Origin: an uncultured Methanobrevibacter sp.
GTDB taxonomy: Archaea > Methanobacteriota > Methanobacteria > Methanobacteriales > Methanobacteriaceae
Length of the DNA: 22,329 nucleotides
Direction: 5' to 3'
Assembly (NCBI GenBank): GCA_900319985.1
Contig: ONQL01000018.1
Coordinates: 1-22,329 of the forward strand
The notes beneath the pieces were generated by a model, which was not told the DNA's origin, made no database searches, and saw nothing but the letters and a program-made list of their open reading frames with translations. Each line of letters opens with the position of its first letter. Positions within the stretch are counted from its first letter, which is position 1. The position numbers were made by a program, and so were the translations under genes. This document shows, one piece after another, positions 15,801-22,329 of the stretch.

Positions 15801-16266
15801 TTACTCCTATATAAAAAATAAGAGAGAGCATTTGAAAAGTATTCGAATAATGAACTCAGAGCAATTTTTCATACTCAAAGCAATTATCAAAAATCCATAA
15901 AAAAAGTATACTGAACAAAAATTCATGCCTAAAAAAGTCACCAAAAAACACAAAATAAAAAAAAACGCAAAATAATAAATAAAAAAGATAGTACACCCAA
16001 TAGTGCAATTCATCCATGACCTTGAAGAGGTCATGGTATTCTTGCATCACTTAGATAAACATAACCCGTAATTAAAATAAAACAATTAATCGCAACCAAT
16101 ACAAAGGACATTAACATCCATGCAGATTCATATGTATAGAAAAAGGAACTGCAGCAGCAAGTATTCCGCCTTGACCAATAACATGAACAATCGGAACCAT
16201 TAACATCGATATAATCCTTAACAAATCAATTCCATAATCTCTTTGAGTTGTTTTCATAACATTCAA
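15800..16266 (-). pseudogene. N-terminal part of the acyltransferase-3 gene, frameshifted
   Basis: The probable start is a TTG at 16266, 8 nt after a strong GGGAGG (16275-16280); an ATG in the same frame follows at 16257. The frame reads MKTTQRDYGIDLLRIISMLM, VPIVHVIGQGGILAAAVPFS, which is the typical first helix with the catalytic-type His. After about 16130 the sense moves to another frame (YESAWMLMSFVLVAINCF, ILITGYVYLSDA) and then to further frames of hydrophobic sequence (LHYWVYYLFYLLFCVFFYF). At least two frameshifts are needed. Together with 14050-14508 this would make one membrane acyltransferase, now inactivated both by frameshifts and by the tnpB insertion. The left boundary is approximate. 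Confidence 0.65.
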
Positions 16267-16420
16267 TACATTAACCTCCCACAAAATTAAAAAAAATATT
16301 TAATTTATTCTATTTTTTTAAATAAATACATAATCATATTATATTGTTTAAATTATTAAAATTTTAGGAGATATTTTAAAAAAAATAAATTATATGAATT
16401 TAAAATAAGTCAATGTAAAA

Positions 16421-16498
16421 TAATTAATATTCATGGCACTTAAGAGAAAGCCACTTAAAATCGTGTGGGTTACCTATGAGTTAATGTCAAAAACTACC
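16421..16498. repeat. Direct repeat flanking the MntA/HepT module, left copy
   Basis: This 78-bp sequence is similar to 17216-17294. Shared blocks include TAATTAATATT, ATGGCA, CTTAAGAG, AAAAT.GTGT.GGTTAC and AAAACTACC. It begins 16 bp beyond the hepT stop codon. Identity is roughly three quarters by eye, so this is an old duplication. Confidence 0.7.
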
Positions 16499-16514
16499 TT
16501 AACTTTCAACAAAA

Positions 16515-16850
16515 TCAGATTAATTTTTCAAGATATTCCCTAAGTTCAGGAACATCCCTTTTAATGGTTACCCACAAAATATCATACATTACAGATTCAT
16601 AATTGTGAGCATGTAAATTTCTCATATCTTTAATTTCTCTCCAAGGAATCTCAGAATGACTATTTTTGAATTCATCAGATAATCTATCAACATGTTCTCC
16701 AATTTGAATAATTACTAAAGCATATGCATCTTGATAATGAATATTCTCCAAAAACAATTCCTTATCATCACCAAAATATTCAATATGACTATCTATTTTA
16801 TCACAGTAATGCAGAATCATTTCAATAGCTCTTTTATCCTCTTCTCTCAT
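16515..16850 (-). CDS. hepT: HepT-like HEPN toxin (DUF86 family)
   Basis: This is the toxin of a type VII toxin-antitoxin pair, a HEPN-domain RNase. It has 111 aa, all helical. The catalytic HEPN motif is R77-N-L-H-A-H82-N-Y84, matching the family's RNxxxHxY pattern; in studied pairs the antitoxin modifies this tyrosine with AMP groups and silences the RNase. The start at 16850 has a good GAGGAG site (10-nt spacing) inside the end of the partner gene, and the two coding regions overlap by 17 bp, so they are translationally coupled. No defect is visible and the gene appears functional. It is flanked by direct repeats on the outside of the pair. Confidence 0.88.
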   Translation of the reverse strand: MREEDKRAIEMILHYCDKIDSHIEYFGDDKELFLENIHYQDAYALVIIQIGEHVDRLSDEFKNSHSEIPWREIKDMRNLHAHNYESVMYDILWVTIKRDVPELREYLEKLI

Positions 16851-17133
16851 AAATTAAAATCTCCTCTTTTTGGATTCTAGTTAAAAACTCCCTATCAGAA
16901 CATCCAGTAGTAATTATATCAACATGACATCCGAATTCCTCTTCTAATTTACGAATTATAGCATTATATTGAATCATTCCAATTAAACCATCAGTATCCA
17001 TTATAAAATCTAAATCACTATCTTCATTAGCTTCTCCTCGAGCATATGAACCAAAAATTCCTAATCTGGCGATACCATATTCACTAACTATAGGGATAGC
17101 AATTTGTTTAATTTCTTCAATAGAATAAATCAT
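16834..17133 (-). CDS. mntA: MntA-like minimal nucleotidyltransferase antitoxin
   Basis: This 99-aa nucleotidyltransferase neutralises HepT by AMPylating it (known for the family). The active-site signature G28-S29-x10-D40-x-D42 is complete (GSYARGEANEDSDLDF), with a third acidic residue at D72 (HVDII). The start at 17133 is preceded by GGGTGAT (17139-17145) at 5-nt spacing. A TATA-like stretch lies at about 17152-17165, though it is so near the start that the exact promoter is uncertain. It is first in a two-gene operon with hepT. Confidence 0.88.
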   Translation of the reverse strand: MIYSIEEIKQIAIPIVSEYGIARLGIFGSYARGEANEDSDLDFIMDTDGLIGMIQYNAIIRKLEEEFGCHVDIITTGCSDREFLTRIQKEEILIYERRG

Positions 17134-17215
17134 AATGAATCACCCAAGTAATATATTATATAAAAATAATTAATATTAAATCTTTTGAAAGTGCACAACA
17201 GTGAAAAAAATAGAC

Positions 17216-17294
17216 TAATTAATATTTATGGCATCTTAAGAGTAACCCGCCCAAAATTGTGTAGGTTACTTGCATGAAATCAGTCAAAACTACC
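17216..17294. repeat. Direct repeat flanking the MntA/HepT module, right copy
   Basis: This is the partner of 16421-16498 in the same orientation, about 80 bp upstream of the mntA start. It runs straight into the 3' flank of pseudogene copy 2 at 17300. The toxin-antitoxin pair with its promoter is thus the only content between the two repeats. Confidence 0.7.
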
Positions 17295-17356
17295 AAGTTT
17301 TACGACAAATATTTAGATGCAAAAAACTAAATATTATTTTCCATGTTAATGATTAA

Positions 17357-17723
17357 CTACTCTATCGCGCCATCATATAATTGCATAATCAAATCATTTA
17401 AATAATACTTAAACAGACTAATCACTTCTACTTCTTCATTCCAATTAGTATTTTCATACTCTCTTACTTCTGTCCATTTTTCATAGATTACATCTACAGT
17501 AGCTAGTTCAGTTGCATCAATTTTTTCCAATACATCAAAGTATTTTGCTTGTATCTCTTCTCGCAACTGTTGGAGCTGTTGATATTATATAGTAAGTCAT
17601 TAATTTTATAATCCAATAATTGAAAGTGTGCCTTATCTCGTGCCATCTTCATTGCCAAAAATGTATTCAATACACAATGTTCATCAATATAAGTTCATCA
17701 TACGACTTTATTTTTGTATTCAT
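17357..17723 (-). pseudogene. Copy 2 of a small unidentified gene, frameshifted
   Basis: This has an intact start: ATG at 17723 after AGGTGAT (17727-17733), 47 bp beyond the restriction enzyme's stop, so it was probably once co-transcribed with it. Reading gives MNTKIKSYDEL, then a frameshift (DEHCVLNTFLAMKMARDKAH, FQLLDYKINDLL), a second frameshift, and a final 69-codon frame (LREEIQAKYFDVLEKIDATE ... FKYYLNDLIMQLYDGAIE) ending at 17357. The restored protein would be about 120 residues, mostly helical and acidic. I do not recognise the family. It is closely related to the remnant at 13700-14030. Confidence 0.65.
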
Positions 17724-17769
17724 ATAATCACCTAATTAATTGTTTAACTAAGTATTTGAGTCTTTAAAT

Positions 17770-20733
17770 TCATTCATTATCTTTGTTCACACTTTCGACA
17801 ATAGTTATTTCTTCTTCATTTAAACCATACATTTCATAGACATTACTATTAATTTCATCTTCTATTTTTTCAATCTGAATATTAATGATTTTTTCTTCTT
17901 GAGGAGTGTTACAAGCTATAAGTTTTTCATGTAAATCTAATATTTTTTTAACTAAATCAATGAATGGTTGTTGCTCTTCTAAAGAAAGCTGAGGGAAACT
18001 AATTTTATTTAAATAATCCTTTTTAATGCCTAAATTTAAAAATTTAGTCGAAAATAAATAATTTATTAAATTTGAGTTCAATATTGCTAATAAAAAGTAT
18101 ATTGAATAATCATCTTTTTTTGGGATGATATTCCATAAGCTTTCAGCAGTATATAGCCCAGTTTCATCAATAGTTGCAACAATCCGTTTTTTCAATCTTT
18201 CATTTCTAGTCCTTTGAATGAAAATTTTATTTTTAACATCCAATTCATCTTTTATCCTAGCCCATTGTAATGAATACCACGGTATGCTACCTTTTTTACA
18301 CTCTCTTCTTTTTTTCAAATCAGCACGAAAATTAGATAACCATTTTTTAGTACTTGGATATTGATTAATATCATAGTCTTTATTCAAGTATAATATTACA
18401 TTGTTTGTATTTTTAACAGCCCATTGGCTAATATCCCTTCCGAAACACATAGGTTTCAATAGTTCTTCATCAACCCCATTATCTATAGCATCTTGTTTTG
18501 ATTCGAATATAAATGCAGTATTATTTCCCGTTACAATACCTTGAAATATTGTAAAATTACTTTTAACATCAGTATAAACATCTTTAAATAACTTATTCAT
18601 AATTCTAACTGTATTTTCGTCATCAATACTCATTACATTATCAAATGATTTGAAATATGTTCTTGGAACAGAAAATGAGGATTTATTCTTAAAATTTAGC
18701 GCATTTATTAATTTTATTTTTTTATTTGAATTTTTATTAATTACAAGTATTGCTGTATCTACTGTTGCTTTAAAAACATCATATCCGGTATAACACACTT
18801 GGTCAAGATATTTACCATCCAATATTAGATTCCTTAATTTTTTATAAGAAATATTACTGAATATTGTAGATGGGACAATGAATGCAACATATTGCTTACT
18901 GATTTTATTTAATGAATTTTCTAAAAATACACTATATAAATCGGCTCTTCTTACAAAAGTATCATAATTTTTTTGATAATATTTTTTTGATATTTCATCT
19001 ATTAGCTCGACACTTACATAGGGAGGATTTCCTATGACAGCATCAAAGCCACCATTTGCAAATACTAATTGAAATTCATGCTCCCAATTAAATGGATTAA
19101 TTTTTAATAATTCTTCATGTTCTAAGTCTTGTTGATTTAAAACATCAACCCCAATTAAGCTATTTCCACATTTAATGTTGTATGATAAGTTCGGCAATAC
19201 TTTTTCTTGATATAATTTCTGTTGCTGTTCTAAAACATCTTTGTTTTCATCTTCCAGTACTTTAAGAAGTAATGATAACTTTGTTACTTCTACAGCATTT
19301 ACATCTATATCTACACCATAAATATTATTAGTGAGTATCCTTTTCTTCTCACGGATGGTTAATCTTGGGACATTATCCCTACCCACATAGTAAACTTCCT
19401 TAGGTGGTTTTTTAAGACCAACATAATATTCTAAATGATAATCTAATAATTTTTGATAAGCTCTTAATAAGAAAGAGCCACTTCCGCAAGCGGGGTCAAT
19501 AATTTTTAATTTAGCTATTTGATTAGGATTTTTACCTTTAATTAATTCCCCAACAGTATGTTCTACAATATAGTCTACAATGTATTGAGGTGTATAAAAA
19601 ACACCACCGGCTTTTCTTACTTCAGGTTTTTGTTCAATTTTCGCTTGATGTGATGGAGTTAATCTAATTACACTTCCTAAAAAATTTTCATAAATATTAC
19701 CTAATATTTCGGGACTTATTACTGAAAATTCATATGGGCTCTTTGGATAATACAAATCAGAGAATATTTCTTTAAATATTCCATCATCAATGTTTAAATG
19801 CAATGTGATGTTATCTACAAATTCGGAGTAGTCTGGTGTAAAATTAAAGTGGAACAATCCACTATTATATTTTAAATCGGCTTTCCTAAACACTTCGCAC
19901 AATTGTTTATAAATGTTTTCGGATTGAGATAAATTATACAGAGTTTGATATCTTTCAATACCCCTATCTTCAGCCATTCTGAAGAAAACTATTCTATCAA
20001 TGATTAATTGAACTGCAAGATTTAATTCTGAAAGAGACAAATCTTTGTTTCTTAATGCAATATTTCTAGCTAGCAATAATCTCCATTTTTCAATATCTTT
20101 TAAAAACTCATCATCTATAGATTCCGTCCCTTTTTTATTTTTGGAAGATTTATCATCCACAAATTTTTGAAATAACTCTTTTTGAACGGCTTCTTTACTG
20201 AATAAACTATAAAGCTCTTCCCATTTATCCAAATACTCATCACAAGTATAATATAGTACCCTATTGGTACTTGCTCTTTCACTATCTTTTGGTTTAGTAG
20301 TAGTTTCATATACAGCGAATTCTTCAAAATCAGTTAATATTACAATAGGTATTTTTGCACTCCAACCATATCTTCTTGCTTGAAATGCCGGACTTCTATC
20401 ATCTTTAATATTGACACTTGGTTTTTTTGCTTCAAGATAATAAATTAGCTGACCACCTAATCTGAATGAGTAATCGGGAGCTTTGGTTTCTTTTCCGACT
20501 GCAAGAGTTTCTTCAAAAACTACTTCTTTGAAGTTTGGACCAAGTCCTTGTTTATTATGAATATCCCACCCTAATGCTTCAAACATGGGATTGATAAATT
20601 CTATTTTCGCTTCTTCTTCTTTAAAAAGTTGAGAAGTGTAAAATTCTTTATTATTATTAAATTTTGCTACTAACTCGGCTATTTCTTTTCTTCCAACATC
20701 AATTTTTTCTTGATTTAAAACGGCATTCACCAT
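17770..20733 (-). CDS. Type IIG restriction-modification enzyme (Eco57I-like, single chain)
   Basis: This is a fused DNA adenine methyltransferase and endonuclease that both marks and cuts foreign DNA (987 aa, the usual size). The N-terminal nuclease domain has a PD-(D/E)xK pattern: P86-D87, then E101-A-K103 (YYLEAKKP). A helical linker follows (residues about 200-370). The N6-adenine methylase has motif I DPACGSG at 413-419 and catalytic motif IV NPPY at 569-572, in the gamma order. The C-terminal part, from about residue 620, resembles the TaqI-type target-recognition domain (CFGRDISQWAVK and later SFPQLSLEEQQ). No separate specificity subunit is nearby, as expected. The start ATG at 20733 has only a weak GGT-type site. 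All motifs are intact. Confidence 0.88.
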   Translation of the reverse strand: MVNAVLNQEKIDVGRKEIAELVAKFNNNKEFYTSQLFKEEEAKIEFINPMFEALGWDIHNKQGLGPNFKEVVFEETLAVGKETKAPDYSFRLGGQLIYYLEAKKPSVNIKDDRSPAFQARRYGWSAKIPIVILTDFEEFAVYETTTKPKDSERASTNRVLYYTCDEYLDKWEELYSLFSKEAVQKELFQKFVDDKSSKNKKGTESIDDEFLKDIEKWRLLLARNIALRNKDLSLSELNLAVQLIIDRIVFFRMAEDRGIERYQTLYNLSQSENIYKQLCEVFRKADLKYNSGLFHFNFTPDYSEFVDNITLHLNIDDGIFKEIFSDLYYPKSPYEFSVISPEILGNIYENFLGSVIRLTPSHQAKIEQKPEVRKAGGVFYTPQYIVDYIVEHTVGELIKGKNPNQIAKLKIIDPACGSGSFLLRAYQKLLDYHLEYYVGLKKPPKEVYYVGRDNVPRLTIREKKRILTNNIYGVDIDVNAVEVTKLSLLLKVLEDENKDVLEQQQKLYQEKVLPNLSYNIKCGNSLIGVDVLNQQDLEHEELLKINPFNWEHEFQLVFANGGFDAVIGNPPYVSVELIDEISKKYYQKNYDTFVRRADLYSVFLENSLNKISKQYVAFIVPSTIFSNISYKKLRNLILDGKYLDQVCYTGYDVFKATVDTAILVINKNSNKKIKLINALNFKNKSSFSVPRTYFKSFDNVMSIDDENTVRIMNKLFKDVYTDVKSNFTIFQGIVTGNNTAFIFESKQDAIDNGVDEELLKPMCFGRDISQWAVKNTNNVILYLNKDYDINQYPSTKKWLSNFRADLKKRRECKKGSIPWYSLQWARIKDELDVKNKIFIQRTRNERLKKRIVATIDETGLYTAESLWNIIPKKDDYSIYFLLAILNSNLINYLFSTKFLNLGIKKDYLNKISFPQLSLEEQQPFIDLVKKILDLHEKLIACNTPQEEKIINIQIEKIEDEINSNVYEMYGLNEEEITIVESVNKDNE

Positions 20734-21053
20734 ACTACCAAAGCTCGCATAATAATAAGTTAATAATAATTTTGTAGTTTATCATTTAATTACTTAATCA
20801 AGATAATTTATGACCCATTAAAACGGTGAAGGAAAATATCAATAAGACAGCATACCCCCACAGATAAAATCTGAGGGAATGGAAATAATATCCATTAACT
20901 CGGCAAGCGTATTCAAGTAGTTGAAACAATTCCAATGTAATCAGTATTTTTCATTTCATTGGATATGTCGGCATTGCTTATTACCGATAAAGTTAAAGTA
21001 TGAGTGAAGACACCTACTTGCTACAACAACATTCACACTCACCATGAAATTCA
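20734..21053. other. Intergenic region with a hairpin, no gene recognised
   Basis: This 320-bp stretch separates the restriction enzyme from the small ribbon-helix-helix gene. It contains the hairpin at 20858-20878 and presumably the restriction gene's promoter in the AT-rich part near 20740-20800. I see no open frame of note. Confidence 0.5.
20848..20886 (-). mobile_element. Possible solo IS200/IS605-type right-end hairpin
   Basis: The stem CCCACAGAT/ATCTGAGGG (20858-20878, AAA loop) has one mismatch. On the minus strand it is preceded by ATT and followed by GGGGGTATG, loosely like the tnpB element's right end. It could also be a regulatory hairpin upstream of the restriction gene. Confidence 0.3.
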
Positions 21054-21311
21054 TCATTTTAAATGAAATAATAACCGGTAAATAGTATCAGCATGAGTTT
21101 CATGAGGAGATAACTTATACTCAATCAATCTTTCAAAAGTTTCATCAGAAATGGCGATATTAGTTTTATCTTGAGATTCCCAAACACATTTATCAGATAA
21201 ATCTAATAACCTATTTACCGAATCATCTGCACTTTTACCCATTTTTCTTAACTTATTTCTACTTTCCCTATTAATCTGAATAGTTTTCATACTTATAATT
21301 ATTCTATCCAT
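21054..21311 (-). CDS. Small ribbon-helix-helix-like protein, possible antitoxin
   Basis: This is a protein of 85 aa, or 78 aa if translation begins at the second ATG (21290, MKTIQINRESRNKLRK), which looks more like the usual start of archaeal antitoxin-type ribbon-helix-helix proteins: a short beta strand of alternating residues followed by a basic helix. A second similar segment (IAISDETFERLIEYK) is present, suggesting two RHH-like halves. No clear ribosome-binding site supports either start. No toxin gene is adjacent, so its partner and target are unknown. It is oriented toward the restriction enzyme gene. Confidence 0.6.
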   Translation of the reverse strand: MDRIIISMKTIQINRESRNKLRKMGKSADDSVNRLLDLSDKCVWESQDKTNIAISDETFERLIEYKLSPHETHADTIYRLLFHLK

Positions 21312-21382
21312 TACAAATAACTTTTTTGAACAAAAAAAACAACTAAAGTGTCATGGCTTACATTCTGAAAAAAATGTGTTAT

Positions 21383-21432
21383 GATACAACCACCCGATCC
21401 ATTGGACGAAGTCCAATGGATCGGGATTGCAC
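21383..21432 (-). mobile_element. Perfect 15-bp hairpin, probable solo IS200/IS605-type right end
   Basis: CCCGATCCATTGGAC and its exact complement flank a 3-nt loop (21393-21425). On the minus strand the hairpin is preceded by AAT and followed by TGGTT, the same immediate context as the right end of the tnpB element (AAT-CCC...GGG-TGGTT). No transposase is nearby. It is not followed by a T-run, which speaks against a bacterial-type terminator. It lies 82 bp upstream of the small minus-strand gene. Confidence 0.5.
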
Positions 21433-21569
21433 CACCATTACAATCACACTTACAATCCATTACAGATTTCAATATATTAAAATATTTTGGTATTTAGCCA
21501 TTATCTAATTACTTATAGTCGAATTTGGATTTCAAAGTATATAAATAAGTTATTTTAGATTTGAATCGA

Positions 21570-21586
21570 AATATACTTAAATATAG
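21570..21586 (+). promoter_or_regulatory. TATA-like box of the right-end operon
   Basis: The stretch AATATACTTAAATATAG is TATA-like, and a start site about 25 nt downstream would fall at the 5' edge of the palindrome at 21606. The call is positional inference. Confidence 0.45.
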
Positions 21587-21605
21587 AAAAATAATGATAT
21601 AATAG

Positions 21606-21628
21606 GTCATTGTGATAATCACGATGAC
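21606..21628. promoter_or_regulatory. 23-bp palindromic operator at the right-end operon promoter
   Basis: GTCATTGTGAT, one central base, then ATCACGATGAC: 11-bp arms with a single mismatch. It lies 31 bp upstream of the likely start at 21660 and just downstream of a TATA-like box. Small ribbon-helix-helix proteins commonly bind such palindromes at their own promoters, so this is probably the operon's autoregulatory site. The operator also argues that translation begins at 21660 and not at the upstream ATG (21612) inside it. Confidence 0.6.
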
Positions 21629-21659
21629 ACTAATAATAAAGGGGATAATTAAAAAAAAA

Positions 21660-21932
21660 ATGATATTAAATAATAATGATTGTAACTATAAAAAATACAA
21701 TCAAAAAATAGTAACAAGACAAATAAAATTAAAGAAAGAAGTAGCCGAAGATATCAATAAAATAATTGCTATACTAAATGAGAATTCATACGGATTAACT
21801 ATAAACAATAGTATATTAATCAACATTACTCTTGAAAGTTATTTTTCATATCTTGATTCCTTAGAAGAAAAGGAAGCTATAGATTTATTGAAAAATAAAA
21901 TTATCTATTTTAATTTATGGGAGAAACCATGA
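21660..21932 (+). CDS. Small DNA-binding-like protein, possible ribbon-helix-helix
   Basis: This is a 90-aa protein from the ATG at 21660; a longer frame from 21612 would start inside the palindromic operator and is less likely. The central part (RQIKLKKEVAEDINKIIAIL, then YGLTINNSILINITLESYFS) has a strand-helix-helix look, with the second half like the DNA-binding helices of CopG/RHH proteins. The GGGGAT at 21641 is rather far upstream. The stop overlaps the next start in an ATGA. It is probably the regulator of a three-gene operon. The family is not firmly identified. Confidence 0.6.
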   Translation: MILNNNDCNYKKYNQKIVTRQIKLKKEVAEDINKIIAILNENSYGLTINNSILINITLESYFSYLDSLEEKEAIDLLKNKIIYFNLWEKP

Positions 21933-22234
21933 ACAACAGATATACAATAAACAAAGAGTTTTATAATTCGGTGAGCAATAAACTCGCCGATAAAATTCTA
22001 CAGTCCATTAAAAACTACCATGTGGAATTAAGAATAAATGATGCTATTGAATTAGTAGAGTACGAACATCATCTAAAAGAAGCATTAACTTATGAAGATT
22101 TTCAGCTAAATCAAAATGGATTAATAACTTTCCTATCAAAAAAAGAAAAAAAATCTTTCCTCAATACTATGGCCGAAGAACTAAACAAAATAAATTCTAT
22201 AAAAAAAATAAAGGAGAAAAAATTAAATGAATAA
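21929..22234 (+). CDS. Hypothetical protein in small-gene operon
   Basis: This is a 101-aa protein starting at the ATG of an ATGA overlap with the preceding gene. The start is fixed by GGGAG (21919-21923) at 5-nt spacing, so the upstream in-frame ATG at 21917 is not used. The sequence is charged and helical, with a lysine-rich tail (KKIKEKKLNE). No domain is recognised. Its position between two ribbon-helix-helix-like genes suggests a role in plasmid- or integrative-element maintenance or mobilisation; that is inference only. Confidence 0.7.
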   Translation: MNNRYTINKEFYNSVSNKLADKILQSIKNYHVELRINDAIELVEYEHHLKEALTYEDFQLNQNGLITFLSKKEKKSFLNTMAEELNKINSIKKIKEKKLNE

Positions 22235-22329
22235 AATAAGTATAAGACTCACCGGTATCGAAAAAGAATGGTCAGAACTAGACCAACACATCGACTGTAC
22301 TAAAAGCGAGTTTCTTAGACAGTGCATAG
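22227..22329 (+). CDS. Ribbon-helix-helix-like protein (3' end off window)
   Basis: The start ATG at 22227 follows GGAG (22213-22216) at 10-nt spacing and overlaps the previous gene by 8 bp. The 34 visible residues (MNKISIRLTGIEKEWSELDQ...CTKSEFLRQCI) show a beta strand of alternating residues, then a helix, then the T-KSEFLR segment that begins the second helix in plasmid-type RHH proteins, such as MobC-like relaxosome accessory proteins. The rest is not visible, so the family call is tentative. Confidence 0.6.
   Translation, partial: MNKISIRLTGIEKEWSELDQHIDCTKSEFLRQCI

Noticed and set aside
15807..16050. Two overlapping small hydrophobic minus-strand proteins
   Set aside because: They overlap in different frames and their hydrophobic sequence is better explained as remnants of the frameshifted acyltransferase gene.
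16421..16498. Terminal inverted repeats of an insertion sequence around the toxin-antitoxin pair
   Set aside because: The two copies are in direct, not inverted, orientation and no transposase lies between them.
21393..21425. Rho-independent-type terminator
   Set aside because: The hairpin is not followed by a T-run on either strand, and archaea do not generally use this terminator type; its flanks match a transposon end better.

Overview
The window looks like the chromosome of a gut or rumen methanogenic archaeon of the Methanobrevibacter/Methanosphaera group. The evidence is a very AT-rich background, GGTGAT/GGAG ribosome-binding sites, archaeal TATA-like boxes, and a giant secreted adhesin-like protein built from parallel beta-helix blocks and Ig-like modules, which is typical of that group. 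The species assignment is inference. No rRNA, tRNA or CRISPR array was recognised.

Positions 1-11843 (minus strand) are one open reading frame that runs off the left edge: a signal peptide, six beta-helix blocks that each open with the same cap motif, intervening Ig-like modules, then a long Ig-like array ending in a 1026-bp higher-order repeat. Divergent from it are two tandem TetR-family regulators (12318-13559). A palindrome in front of the adhesin (11884-11901) shares its half-site with a degenerate copy in front of the first regulator (12261-12278), which suggests that the TetR pair controls both the adhesin and itself.

Positions 13600-17723 are a decayed accessory zone. It holds two degenerate copies of the same small gene (about 13625-14030 and 17357-17723), an acyltransferase-3 gene that is frameshifted and split by an IS200/IS605-type tnpB element, the frameshifted tnpB itself, and an apparently intact MntA/HepT toxin-antitoxin pair bracketed by 78-79 bp direct repeats. 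Next comes an intact single-chain type IIG restriction-modification enzyme (17770-20733).

The right end (21054-22329) holds small ribbon-helix-helix-like proteins: one on the minus strand, then a tightly coupled plus-strand operon of three small genes (the last cut by the window edge) with a 23-bp palindrome at its promoter. Four hairpins on the same strand (12116, 14517, 20858, 21393) resemble IS200/IS605 right ends. One belongs to the tnpB element; the others may be solo ends. The most notable signals are the shared TetR operator controlling a giant adhesin, the solo transposon-end hairpins, and the palindrome-controlled small-protein operon.
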